Positions 15,768-24,648 of a DNA stretch of 64,000 nucleotides are shown here, one piece after another; within the stretch, counting starts at the first letter, position 1, and the number at the start of each line of letters is the position of its first letter. Under the pieces are notes generated by a model, which had not been told where the DNA came from, did no database searches, and saw nothing but the letters and a program-made list of their open reading frames with translations. Source of the DNA: JAUVRX01 sp049664225. GTDB taxonomy: Bacteria; Acidobacteriota; Thermoanaerobaculia; Multivoradales; JAHEKO01. The position numbers and the translations under genes are program-made. The stretch spans positions 1 to 64,000 of the forward strand of contig JBATEX010000205.1 in NCBI GenBank assembly GCA_049664225.1, given 5' to 3'.

Positions 15768-16026
15768 GTCTCCGGTCTTGAGGGTTGAGGCGGTCGGGCG
15801 CTCCTTTCGACCGATCCTTGGGGCAAGTGGGGTCTTGAGGTCCTGTGGTCTGGGGGCTTGGAGGTAGAGAGGTCAAGACTTCGTACTTGGGGCTGTTTCG
15901 TCTTCCGATTTCGGAGCGACGGGGCAGAGCAATACTCCAGTTCGCATGTCGCCCCCTACGCCCCTAAGCCCTTAAGCCCTACTGCCTTCCGCGGTGCCAT
16001 CTCCAAGCAAGTGAGATGGATGCGTT
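15768..16026. other. Convergent intergenic region with dispersed repeat motifs
   Basis: No gene is seen here between two converging genes. The stretch holds CTTGAGGGTTGAGGCGGTC (15777-15795) and CCCCTACGCCCCTAAGCCCT (from about 15954), two motifs that recur (one inverted) in the repeat-rich gap at 32.3-33.0 kb. A weak hairpin may end the pilR transcript, but no clear U-tract was found. Confidence 0.5.
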
Positions 16027-17430
16027 CTAATCGCCGGGTTCCACTGCGGGAAAACCGCCGGTCGAGGTCAGTCCCATCTTCTTGGCGTAGTAGCGGAACG
16101 ACCGGAAGCTCATGCCGAGCACCTCGGCCGCCTGGGTCTGTACCCCGGCGGCTCGATCGAGCGCTTCCGCCATCAGTTGCTTGCGAATCTCGTCGAGGTA
16201 TTGCTCCAGGTTCATTCCCTCGGCCGGTAGATTGGGTGCGTCGCCGATCGGTGGCGCCGGCTCCAGAATCTGCGCTGGCAGATCCTCGGCGCTCAGGGTG
16301 TTGCCTTCGGCTAGGGCCAGGGCGCGCTCGATCATGTTCTCCAATTCGCGCACGTTGCCCGGCCAGTGATAGCCCTCCAGAATTCGCATCGCCTCGACTG
16401 AGATCTTGCGGGGTTCGATACCCAGCCCGGTACTGCACTTCTTGATGAAGAAGTCGACCAGAAGGGGGATGTCTTCTCGTCGGCGACGAAGGGGAGGTAG
16501 TTGAATCGGGATGACGTTGATCCGATAGTAGAGGTCCTCTCGGAACTCGCCTTGTTCTGTCAATTGCCGGAGGTCCTGGTTGGTGGCGGCGATGATGCGA
16601 ACGTCGACGGGCTCCTCGTTGCTGCCACCCACCATTCGGATCTTCTTTTCCTGCAGAGCCCGCAGCAGCTTCACCTGCATGGCGGGAGTCATCTCGCTGA
16701 TTTCATCGAGGAGCAGCGTGCCACCGTGGGCCTCCCGAAACAGGCCTTTCTTCTCACGCACGGCGCCGGTGAAAGAGCCACGCTCGTGTCCGAAGAGCTC
16801 GCTTTCCAGCAGGTTCTCGGGGAGGGCGCCGCAATTGACGGACAGAAATCGATTCGAAGATCTCGGGCTTTCGTAGTGAATAGCGCGGGCGATGAGCTCC
16901 TTGCCAGTGCCGCTTTCGCCTTCCAGCAGCACGGTCGAGTTGGTGCGGGCGACCCGCTCGATCAGCTTGAAGATCTCCTGCATCGGCCGGCTACGACCGA
17001 TGATGTTCGAGAAACGGTATTTCTCCTCGAGCTCGCGCCGCAGGTAGAAGTTCTCGTCAACCAACTCGGTCTTCTCGAGAGCCTTCTGCATGACGACCTT
17101 GAGCTCCTCGACATCGAAAGGCTTCGAGACGTAGTCGTAGGCCCCCCGCCGCATGGCCTCGATGGCGGTCTTGGTAGAGGTGTAGGCGGTCATCATGATG
17201 ACTGAGATCCGGGAATCCTGTTGCTTGATCTCGCGCAGGAGATCGAGCCCGTTGCCGTCGGGCATGATGATGTCGCACAAAACGAGATCGAAACCGCTCT
17301 CGCGAATCTGCGTGCGTCCCTCTTCGACGGAGCTGGCCGTGGTGACCTGATATCCAATCTCCTCCAGCAGCAACCGCAGGAACTCCAGCATGCTCTGCTC
17401 GTCGTCTACAACCAGAATCCGAGCTGTCAA
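16027..17430 (-). CDS. pilR: Sigma-54-dependent response regulator, PilR-like
   Basis: The protein has 467 residues: a receiver domain (1-120, phosphoacceptor in LVLCDIIMPDGNG, DD at 9-10), an AAA+ domain with Walker A GESGTGKE and GTLLLDEI, and a C-terminal Fis-type helix-turn-helix (TQAAEVLGMSFRSFRYYAKK). The sigma-54 contact loop reads GSFTGA rather than GAFTGA. The start is TTG, with GAGGAGG 8 nt upstream lying inside the last codons of pilS. Its tight link to pilS and to pilT/pilC supports a role in switching on pilin genes. No pilin gene is in the window. Confidence 0.9.
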   Translation of the reverse strand: MTARILVVDDEQSMLEFLRLLLEEIGYQVTTASSVEEGRTQIRESGFDLVLCDIIMPDGNGLDLLREIKQQDSRISVIMMTAYTSTKTAIEAMRRGAYDYVSKPFDVEELKVVMQKALEKTELVDENFYLRRELEEKYRFSNIIGRSRPMQEIFKLIERVARTNSTVLLEGESGTGKELIARAIHYESPRSSNRFLSVNCGALPENLLESELFGHERGSFTGAVREKKGLFREAHGGTLLLDEISEMTPAMQVKLLRALQEKKIRMVGGSNEEPVDVRIIAATNQDLRQLTEQGEFREDLYYRINVIPIQLPPLRRRREDIPLLVDFFIKKCSTGLGIEPRKISVEAMRILEGYHWPGNVRELENMIERALALAEGNTLSAEDLPAQILEPAPPIGDAPNLPAEGMNLEQYLDEIRKQLMAEALDRAAGVQTQAAEVLGMSFRSFRYYAKKMGLTSTGGFPAVEPGD

Positions 17431-17433
17431 CGG

Positions 17434-19203
17434 TCAAACCTCCTCTGCAATTGGTGTCGGCTCCCCAGTCGTGATGGGTAGCGCTACTGTAATGACAGTA
17501 CCCTGACCAGGTTGGCTGTCGACAGCCAACCGGCCTCCATGTTCCTCGACGATCCGGTAGACGATCGCCATGCCTATCCCTGTGCCGCCATCGAAGAACG
17601 AGTGGAACGGATGGAACATCTTGCCGCGCTCTTCGAGATTCATGCCCCGACCACTGTCGGTGAAGCGGATGCAGTAGTCCGCGGCCACCACGTGACCCTC
17701 TACTTTCAGGCTGCCTCCCTCGGGCATGGCTCGCAGGGAGTTGCGTGCCAGGTTCCAGAAGATCTGGCTGACTTGGTCGGGATCAGCGATCAGGGTCACG
17801 GATGGCGGATCGACCACCAGATCCAGGTGATGCTGCGGCGAAACCTCAGGGCTGTTGATCAGCAACTGTACGTTCTCGCTCAGCAGTCGGGCGATGTCGA
17901 AGCGCACGCTGGAGCGTTCTTTGGGTCGGGCGAACTGCAGAAAGCTCTTGATGGTGCGGTCCAGCCTCTGGCTTTCCTTGAAAATGATGTCCAGAAGCCT
18001 GCGATGGGCGGAATCATCCTTCAGGGCGGCGGTGAGCATCTGAACAGAGCCGGAAATGGCGGCCAGCGGATTGCCGACCTCGTGGGCAATGCCCGATGCC
18101 AACTCGCCGACCGCGGCGAGTCGCTCCCTGAGCTGCAGCTCGTCCTGCAGCTTCCGCCATTCGGACAGGTCCTGGAAGATGAGGATGAAACCGGTCCTGG
18201 TGCCTTCGGCGTCGGTGAGCAGCGTGACGGAGTAACCGACGTGGCGCTCGGAGTCACCTCGTTGGTAGGTGACCTCGGGTCGTAACCGTCGATCGGGACT
18301 GATGTGACTCTTGAGTTCGATCCACTCCTGATCGGTGAACAGCCGGGTGGTCGATACGGGCCTGCCGAGCAGCGCGTCGAGGTTCTTGCCCAGGATGTCC
18401 TGGGCAGCCAGATTGACGCTGGTGATCATCCCGTCCAGATCACAGGTGATCAGGCCGCTGGGTACGGACTCCACGATGTCGCGATGGATGACTTGCAAGT
18501 CGGCCAGGTCCAGCTGTTTTTCCTGCAACTCGCGTTCGGCTCTCGAGATGTTCTGAGCCAGGCGTGTCGTCAGGTAGGCGACGGTGTAGAAGCCGAAAAT
18601 GTGGGTTATGAGGTTGTAGAACAACTTCCAGGCTGGCAGTCCATCCACTTGGCCGACCTGTTCCTGGGCCCCCACGGATACGTCGTTGATGACCGTCGCA
18701 AGTGCTCGGACTTGGGCTTCTGCAGATGGTGGTATCCAGCCGAAGTAGAGCGCTATCACGGTAGCCGCGTACAGGAAGCTGGCGAGTGAGGCGACCGCAA
18801 ATCCGGTTCTGCGCTGGAAGAGGGCGGAAGCGACGATGATGACGATGAAATAGAGAATCGAGAATGGGCTGGCGACACCCCCGAAGTAGTAAACCATGCC
18901 GGTGATGAGAAGCAGATCGCCGACAAACTGGATGAGGGCCTGGGCTCTCCAGTGTCCTCGTAGCAGCTTCAGCAGGGCGATATAGAGGAGGCTGGCACCG
19001 TAGGTGAGGCCTGCGAGCAGGTAGAGGAACGAGAATTCCCGGGTTTCATCTGGGGAGGCGAGCTGCAGGAGAAAGTAGGGTAGGACGACGCTGGTGATGA
19101 CCACCAGGCGGATGCCGATCATCCAACGCAGCTGACGCTCGACAGCCAAGAGGCTCGCAGGAGTCGAAGTGTCAGGCCCCACCGATTTGCCCAGATTGTT
19201 CAT
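17434..19203 (-). CDS. pilS: Membrane sensor histidine kinase, PilS-like
   Basis: The protein has 589 residues. Six hydrophobic segments span about 30-235. A PAS domain follows (about 250-360, VIHRDIVESVPSGLITCDLDG), then HisKA with phospho-accepting histidine in ASGIAHEVGNPLAAI, and an HATPase with N box (FWNLARNSLRAMPEGG), G1 (IRFTDSGRGMN) and G2 (GGTGIGMAIVYRIVEEHGG). Its stop is 3 nt before the pilR start, so the two are co-translated. Residues RFAPKERS-like after HisKA are typical of PilS. The input signal is unknown; pilin level in the membrane is the model from other PilS proteins. Confidence 0.92.
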   Translation of the reverse strand: MNNLGKSVGPDTSTPASLLAVERQLRWMIGIRLVVITSVVLPYFLLQLASPDETREFSFLYLLAGLTYGASLLYIALLKLLRGHWRAQALIQFVGDLLLITGMVYYFGGVASPFSILYFIVIIVASALFQRRTGFAVASLASFLYAATVIALYFGWIPPSAEAQVRALATVINDVSVGAQEQVGQVDGLPAWKLFYNLITHIFGFYTVAYLTTRLAQNISRAERELQEKQLDLADLQVIHRDIVESVPSGLITCDLDGMITSVNLAAQDILGKNLDALLGRPVSTTRLFTDQEWIELKSHISPDRRLRPEVTYQRGDSERHVGYSVTLLTDAEGTRTGFILIFQDLSEWRKLQDELQLRERLAAVGELASGIAHEVGNPLAAISGSVQMLTAALKDDSAHRRLLDIIFKESQRLDRTIKSFLQFARPKERSSVRFDIARLLSENVQLLINSPEVSPQHHLDLVVDPPSVTLIADPDQVSQIFWNLARNSLRAMPEGGSLKVEGHVVAADYCIRFTDSGRGMNLEERGKMFHPFHSFFDGGTGIGMAIVYRIVEEHGGRLAVDSQPGQGTVITVALPITTGEPTPIAEEV

Positions 19204-19263
19204 GACAGGAGTGACACCGCCTCAGGTGGCATCGTACGGCGCTCGATTCTAGCCTGAATTCTC

Positions 19264-19307
19264 CAAACGAAATCCCGGGTTCCGGCCACTAGATGCCGAA
19301 ACCCGGG
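19264..19307 (-). terminator. Terminator after pilC
   Basis: On the minus strand, CCCGGGTTTCGGC-ATCTAGTG-GCCGGAACCCGGG (19307-19274, one internal mismatch) is followed by ATTTCGTTT, 45 nt past the pilC stop. It separates pilTC from pilSR, which should therefore have their own promoter in 19204-19263. Confidence 0.8.
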
Positions 19308-19351
19308 GGAGGAGGTTCTTGCGGTCTGCCGAATCTGCGGCGTCCGGCTGC

Positions 19352-20554
19352 TCAGATCTGTCCCAAGATCGTGTACAGGGGCAGGTACATGGCGGTAACA
19401 ATGACGCCGATGATCATACCCAGGACCACGATCATGAGGGGCTCGATCAGCTTGACCAGTCCGGCGACCGCCGTATCCACTTCTTCTTCGTAGAAGTCGG
19501 CGATCTTGGAGAGCATCTGATCGAGAGCACCCGTCTGCTCACCCACATTGATCATCTGTACGACCATCGGTGGAAAGACACCGGTCTCGCCCAGCGGACC
19601 GCTGATTGTCTTACCTTCTTCGACACTCTTGCGCACCGCCATGATGGCGTCCTGGATAATGGCGTTGCCGGAAGTCTTGGCGGTAATCTCCAGGCCGTCG
19701 AGGATCGGAACACCGGACGCTGTAAGGGTTGCCAGGGTTCGGCAGAATCTCGCCACGGCGATCTTGCGCAGCAGCATGCCGATGACGGGTATCTTGAGGA
19801 GAAGGCTATCGAGAACACGCGCCCCGCGTTCGGTCTTGTGCCAGGCCTTGAGGGCCCAGATGGCGACGAAGATTCCGATGATGATCAGCCAGGAGTACCG
19901 TCCCACCCACTTGCTCGCGGCAACAACCACCTGGGTCAGCATGGGCAGCTCTCCGCCGAGCCCGGCGAACAGCTGGGCAAAGACTGGAATCACTTTCCAG
20001 AGGATGATCCACACCACGACGAGGGCGATTGAGATCACGGTGGAGGGGTAGATCAAGGCCGACTTGACCTGACCCTTCAGCTTGACGGCCTTCTCCATGT
20101 AGGTCGAGAGCCGCTGCAGAATGACGTCCAGAATACCGCCGGCCTCACCGGCCGCCACCATGTTGACGTAGAGCTCGTCGAACGCTGCCGGTTGCTTCTT
20201 CATGGCATCTGCAAGTGAAGCTCCGGATTCCACGTCGGTGCGTACCTGGTTGATGATCTCCTGGAAACGCTTGTGCTCCTGCTGCTCTCCGAGGATCTCC
20301 AGACACTGAACCAGGGGTAAGCCGGCGTCGAGCATGACCGAGAACTGCCGGGTAAAGATCGCGACGCGTTTGTCCCCGATGCGGATCGGAAACTTCGGCA
20401 GGAGCGGGAACTCCTTGCCTTTCTCGCGAATCGATGTGACCTGGATCTGCTGGCGTCGGAGAGTGGCTACCGCTGCGTCGCGGGTGTCGGCGAGCAGAAT
20501 ACCTTCCTGGAATTGACCCGCGCGACCTTTGCCTTTCCAAATGAAACTCGGCAT
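19352..20554 (-). CDS. pilC: Type IV pilus inner-membrane platform protein PilC
   Basis: The protein has 400 residues and the normal GspF/PilC layout: two cytoplasmic T2SSF helical domains, each with the family motif (FTRQFSVMLDAGLPLVQCLE near 70; FCRTLATLTASGVPILDGLE near 275), and three membrane helices (near 170-195, 220-240 and 370-395). It anchors the PilB and PilT motors. It lies 4 nt downstream of pilT, in the same transcript. The stop is followed by a strong terminator. Confidence 0.97.
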   Translation of the reverse strand: MPSFIWKGKGRAGQFQEGILLADTRDAAVATLRRQQIQVTSIREKGKEFPLLPKFPIRIGDKRVAIFTRQFSVMLDAGLPLVQCLEILGEQQEHKRFQEIINQVRTDVESGASLADAMKKQPAAFDELYVNMVAAGEAGGILDVILQRLSTYMEKAVKLKGQVKSALIYPSTVISIALVVVWIILWKVIPVFAQLFAGLGGELPMLTQVVVAASKWVGRYSWLIIIGIFVAIWALKAWHKTERGARVLDSLLLKIPVIGMLLRKIAVARFCRTLATLTASGVPILDGLEITAKTSGNAIIQDAIMAVRKSVEEGKTISGPLGETGVFPPMVVQMINVGEQTGALDQMLSKIADFYEEEVDTAVAGLVKLIEPLMIVVLGMIIGVIVTAMYLPLYTILGQI

Positions 20555-20558
20555 CGAC

Positions 20559-21677
20559 TCAGCTCCTTACTGGGGCTCTGGGATTGATCAAAGCCGGATT
20601 GAGGGCCCCGACACCGCGGGCGATGATCTCCTGAAGTTCGTCCGGGTACGAGGACCGAAGCATGGCTGTCTGCAGACTGATCTGACGCCGGAAGTAAAGG
20701 GCGGCCAGCGACTGGTTGAAGGTCTGCATGCCTAATTTCGCCTGTCCAGCCTGCATCATGCCGTAGACCTGGTGGATCTTGTCTTCTCGAATCAGGTTCC
20801 GGATGGCGGTCGTGGGGATCATGATCTCCATGGCCAGCACCCGGCCTTTGCCACTTGCCTTGTGCAGCAGGGACTGGCAGAGAATTCCCTGCAGAACGAA
20901 CGAGAGCTGAACTCGCACCTGGCCCTGCTGATGAGGTGGGAACACGTCGATGATGCGGTTGATGGTCTCGGAGGCCGAGTTGGTGTGCAGGGTGGCGAAC
21001 GTCAGGTGGCCGGTCTCAGCGACTCTCAAAGCAGCTTCCACTGTCTCGTAGTCACGCATCTCGCCGATCAATACGACATCTGGGTCCTGGCGCAGCACCG
21101 ACTTCAGAGCATTGGCGAAGCTGTGTGTGTCGGCCAACAACTCCCGCTGATTCACGATGCAGCTCTTGTGGCTGTGGAGGTATTCGACCGGGTCCTCGAT
21201 GGTAACGATGTGTTCGTGACGTTCGCCGTTGACCCGGTCGAGCATTGCGGCCAGCGTCGTCGACTTGCCCGAGCCCGTGGGACCTGTGCAGAGCACCAGT
21301 CCTCGGGGCTTCCTGCAAAGATTCTCCACGACGGGCGGCAGGCCCAACTCTCGAAATCCGCGGATCTCATAGGGGATCTGACGGAAAGCGGCGGCGATGG
21401 CACCGCGCTGATGAAAGACATTGGCGCGAAACCTGGCCAGCCCCTTGATGCCGAAGGAGAAGTCGAGCTCCAAGTTCTCCTCGAGTCGCTGCTTCTGTTT
21501 GTCGGTCAGGATGGAGTAGGCGATCTGCTTGGTGTCGGAAGGGTTGAGTGGCGGCGAGTTCAGCGGCCTGAGCGCCCCATCGACGCGAATCTGCGGCGGA
21601 GAGTTGGTCGTCAAATGGAGATCTGAGGCCCCCTGATCCACCATGGTCTTCAGCATGGAATTCAGAGTCGGTGGCAT
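20559..21677 (-). CDS. pilT: Type IV pilus retraction ATPase PilT
   Basis: A cytoplasmic hexameric ATPase that disassembles the pilus for twitching. The 372-residue sequence has the PilT start (LLxxMVDQGASDLHLT), Walker A GPTGSGKST, an Asp box (EDPVEYLH), Walker B (VVLIGEMRD), a His box (GHLTFATLHTNSA) and a PilT-type C-terminus (AIRNLIREDKIHQVYGMMQ). Both a GTG at 21680 and an ATG at 21677 are possible; the ATG has better spacing to GGGGAG. It heads the pilT-pilC unit; pilB is not in the window. Confidence 0.97.
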   Translation of the reverse strand: MPPTLNSMLKTMVDQGASDLHLTTNSPPQIRVDGALRPLNSPPLNPSDTKQIAYSILTDKQKQRLEENLELDFSFGIKGLARFRANVFHQRGAIAAAFRQIPYEIRGFRELGLPPVVENLCRKPRGLVLCTGPTGSGKSTTLAAMLDRVNGERHEHIVTIEDPVEYLHSHKSCIVNQRELLADTHSFANALKSVLRQDPDVVLIGEMRDYETVEAALRVAETGHLTFATLHTNSASETINRIIDVFPPHQQGQVRVQLSFVLQGILCQSLLHKASGKGRVLAMEIMIPTTAIRNLIREDKIHQVYGMMQAGQAKLGMQTFNQSLAALYFRRQISLQTAMLRSSYPDELQEIIARGVGALNPALINPRAPVRS

Positions 21678-21806
21678 CACAGCTCCCCTAAGTTATGTCG
21701 GCAGAAGACGTTGCGTCAGTTTATATCATCGCGCTACAACCTCAACTGTGGTAAACGTCACAGATGGGATCGCAGCGGCCACATGGGCTGTTGCAGCGAC
21801 GATTGT

Positions 21807-21838
21807 AGCCATAGGTCCGCCTCGGGTCTATGGCTTTT
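21807..21838. terminator. Hairpin between the lipoprotein gene and pilT
   Basis: AGCCATAG (21807-21814) pairs perfectly with CTATGGCT (21828-21835). It lies 15 nt past the stop of the minus-strand lipoprotein gene, but the T-run (TTTT) is on the plus-strand side and the minus-strand side reads ACAATC. It may end the lipoprotein transcript inefficiently or act on antisense transcripts. Confidence 0.45.
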
Positions 21839-21852
21839 GGCACTGCCAATCC

Positions 21853-22434
21853 CTAGTCGCCGGGCGCGTCGGAGGCTTCGGATGTTGGTAGCGACTCCAG
21901 TCCTTCGATCTCCCCCAGCAAAGTGGCGAGTTGTTGCATCCGTTCCTTGCTCTCACCATCCGGATAGACAAAGGCAAGGGTGAGAAGACGACTCTGAACA
22001 GGATGCAGGGCGAAGACCCGAATCTCTCCGACTCTGCCGTCATCTCGGTCGTAGGCCCCGCGGGCAGTGAAGGCTGAACCCATGGGTGCCACGAGCTCGA
22101 GATTGCCAAAGTACTGGCCGTTCGTCAGAGACTCGAAATACGGCTGCATGGCCTTGGCTTCCGTTGGCAGGTTGATGGCGGCAGGTCCTGTAGGTCCGAC
22201 TTCGATCTCGACGGTGCCCGCACCGTTCGGCCCCGGGGCCGTCAAGCGGAGGTTGGTTCCTCGATTGATCTCGACCTCGAATGCTTCCGGCAGAGCGGCG
22301 ATTGCGATGCCGAGATCGGCATTCTCGACACGTTGCGGGCTGCTGGGGGCTTGTTCAGGAGCCTGGCATGCGGCGCCAAGGAGGCTGAGCGAAAACGCAA
22401 GCAGGGTCGATGGAGATGGGGGGAGTCGGATCAT
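21853..22434 (-). CDS. Lipoprotein of unknown function
   Basis: The protein has 193 residues with a lipoprotein signal: basic start, hydrophobic core, and lipobox SLLGAAC (Cys at 23). The residue after Cys is Gln, so no inner-membrane retention signal is evident and outer-membrane placement via the Lol system is likely. The mature part has beta-rich segments with no recognised domain (LGIAIAALPEAFEVEINRGT near 42). It is isolated between pilT and a GCS2-type gene, all on the minus strand. AAAGG lies 8 nt upstream of the ATG. Confidence 0.75.
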   Translation of the reverse strand: MIRLPPSPSTLLAFSLSLLGAACQAPEQAPSSPQRVENADLGIAIAALPEAFEVEINRGTNLRLTAPGPNGAGTVEIEVGPTGPAAINLPTEAKAMQPYFESLTNGQYFGNLELVAPMGSAFTARGAYDRDDGRVGEIRVFALHPVQSRLLTLAFVYPDGESKERMQQLATLLGEIEGLESLPTSEASDAPGD

Positions 22435-22538
22435 GGCAGGGACCTTTCGAGTGTCATGTCAGTGCCGTGCCCACCGATTCTTCAGGATATCCATCCAATC
22501 GGCAACCGTTCGCTGGGAGCAAGCGGGACGAGCTTCTG

Positions 22539-24452
22539 CTAGCTCAGGTAGGCCTCCAGGAGTTGGCCGGCGATGGACATGAAGTCCCGCTCTGTGACGA
22601 TTCCTATCAGCCGCGTCCTCTTGTCGACGACTGGCAGGCAACTGACCCTGCGGTCCCGCATCAGCCGTATGGCATCGAGAGTAGACATCGTGGGGTCGGC
22701 CGTCACCAGGTCGGTGGTCATGATCTCACTGACGGGAACCGGACGTTGTTCCTTGCCGGCTGCATTGTCGGCAAGTAGCCGCAGCAGCGAGCGGTGTGTG
22801 ACCAGGCCCACGAGCCGGTGGAGGTTGTCCTCGACCGGTACGTGTCGGATGTGATGCCAATTCATGACGCAGGCCACGATGTCCACCAGTTCGTCTTGAT
22901 TGACCGTGAACAGGTCGGTCGTCATCAACTGGCCGACTCGCTGGTGATGCTTCTTGCCGTCGCCGGCCTCCTCGAGTGAGGCCAGCTCCCAGGTATGTAC
23001 GGGTTGCTCGGAGAGTTGTCGGCTGACCGTGGCTGCCACGATGGCTGTCAGGCATTCGGCCTGCGATCCGTCGCACTTCATGGCGTCGTAGGAGTCCACC
23101 TGCCATTGAGATCCCGTGCGCAGGCTGCGAACTCTCTCCTCGATGACACCCAGGTATCGATCGATATCGGACGAGTCGGTGTCGAGATCCTGCAGACCCT
23201 GCCGAGCCACGGGAAGTAGATCCACCAGAAGTAGCTGCTGGGCCGGGATGTTCCCTCTCTCGGGCCAGCTCAAGTGGGCGCCCAGGCCCAGTCGAGCGGC
23301 GGCGACGAAGTTCTCACGGGCCACGTCGAATTCCATCACCGAGGTGACGTCTGGAAAGAGACTGGAAACTCCGTTCAGCAAACCGAACCAGAAAGTGGCG
23401 TTGGCGACTTCGTCGAGGGGCGACGGACCGGCGGGAAGAATCCGATTCTCGATACGAAGATGAGCCTTGCCGTGCGAAATACCGTAGCAGGGCCGATTCC
23501 ACCGGTAGATCGTGCCGTTGTGCAGGCGAAGCGCTTGCAGCCGAGGCGCCCTCCCGTTCTCCATGACCTCGAATGGGTCCTCGTCCACCTCCGTGCTCAT
23601 GATGACCCGAAAGCGGGAGATGTCCTCCTTGTAGATCTCGACAACCGACTCGTCCACCCACCGCCGGCCGAAGCTCACGCGCGGGCTCTGCATCCTGAGG
23701 TGTCCAGCCGGGGAGCGCGTGTCGATGGACTGCTGAAACAGTGCGATCCGGGTCTCCCGCCAGAGCTGCCTTCCGAACAGCATGGGCGAGTTTGTAGCGG
23801 CCGCCAGCACTGGAGCGGCCACTGCCTGAGCGACGTTGTAGAGACGGGCGAAATTCTCAGGCTTTACCTGGAAGTGCACCTGGAAGCTGGTGTTGCAGGA
23901 CTCGAGCATGACGTTGTCATGCGTGACGTTGATCTCATCACGGCCCTTGATGTGCAGGTGGTAGCGCTCGCCTCGCAGTCGATTCATCGCCTCGTTGAGG
24001 GCGAAGTATCGCGGCCGTGGCGTCATGTTCTCGAGGTTGAGATCCGCCTTGTCCAGAGTCGGGAGAATGCCGCACAGGACTACTTGCGTATCCAGTTCCT
24101 CTGCCGCCATACGGGCCTTGTGCAGCAGGACCGTGAGTTGGCGCTCCATCTCTCGGAGAGAGGTTCCCCCCAGAGTGATCGCGTCGAGGTTGCATTCCAG
24201 ATTGAAGCGCCCGAGCTCCGTGGTGAAGTGGGGGTCGTCGATGCGCTCGAGAAGCTCCGGGGCGACCAGGGCCGGTCGCCAGTCCCGATCGACCAGGAAC
24301 ATCTCCTGCTCGGCCCCGATGCGTCGCACCTTGGTCTCGAAGAGACCTTCGGCGAGCATCGTCTCGAGCGCCCGGAGGTCTGTCAGCAGCTTGCGACTGA
24401 ACAGCCTGAGCTGCTCGGCGTCGAGTTGACTTTTGACTTGCTGCTCGCCCAT
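22539..24452 (-). CDS. GCS2-type carboxylate-amine ligase fused to a CBS-domain pair
   Basis: The protein has 637 residues, starting at the ATG at 24452 (MGEQQVKSQL); an ATG at 24611 adds a low-complexity, non-family extension. Residues about 30-490 match the GCS2 glutamate-cysteine ligase/YbdK superfamily (RRIGAEQEMFLVD, FNLECNLDAI, CNTSFQVHFQV, AHLRIENRILPAGPS). The last about 130 residues are two CBS motifs (VGQLMTTDLFTVNQDELVDI, VSEIMTTDLVTADPTMSTLD) that bind adenine nucleotides. The ligase substrate is unknown. The arrangement suggests a ligase gated by energy charge; this is inference. Confidence 0.87.
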   Translation of the reverse strand: MGEQQVKSQLDAEQLRLFSRKLLTDLRALETMLAEGLFETKVRRIGAEQEMFLVDRDWRPALVAPELLERIDDPHFTTELGRFNLECNLDAITLGGTSLREMERQLTVLLHKARMAAEELDTQVVLCGILPTLDKADLNLENMTPRPRYFALNEAMNRLRGERYHLHIKGRDEINVTHDNVMLESCNTSFQVHFQVKPENFARLYNVAQAVAAPVLAAATNSPMLFGRQLWRETRIALFQQSIDTRSPAGHLRMQSPRVSFGRRWVDESVVEIYKEDISRFRVIMSTEVDEDPFEVMENGRAPRLQALRLHNGTIYRWNRPCYGISHGKAHLRIENRILPAGPSPLDEVANATFWFGLLNGVSSLFPDVTSVMEFDVARENFVAAARLGLGAHLSWPERGNIPAQQLLLVDLLPVARQGLQDLDTDSSDIDRYLGVIEERVRSLRTGSQWQVDSYDAMKCDGSQAECLTAIVAATVSRQLSEQPVHTWELASLEEAGDGKKHHQRVGQLMTTDLFTVNQDELVDIVACVMNWHHIRHVPVEDNLHRLVGLVTHRSLLRLLADNAAGKEQRPVPVSEIMTTDLVTADPTMSTLDAIRLMRDRRVSCLPVVDKRTRLIGIVTERDFMSIAGQLLEAYLS

Positions 24453-24618
24453 CGCAATTGGCCCCTGCTTGCCCGTCGCAGGCGCAGATAGAGGGCTAAC
24501 TCCGGCTGGCGGGCTGCTGCGGAGGTCGGAACCTCGACTGATCGATTGCTTGGCGATTCTACGCCGACGGGGCACCACCGGCAAATGCGATGGCGCCCCG
24601 TGAGCGCACAAACAGTAG

Positions 24619-24638
24619 CGGCCAGAGGATCCTGGCCG
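24619..24638 (-). terminator. Terminator-like hairpin after pntB
   Basis: CGGCCAG (24619-24625) and CTGGCCG (24632-24638) form a 7-bp stem with a 6-nt loop, 11 nt past the pntB stop. The minus-strand tail CTACTGTTTGTG is only mildly T-rich. Confidence 0.5.
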
Positions 24639-24648
24639 GGATTCGAGG

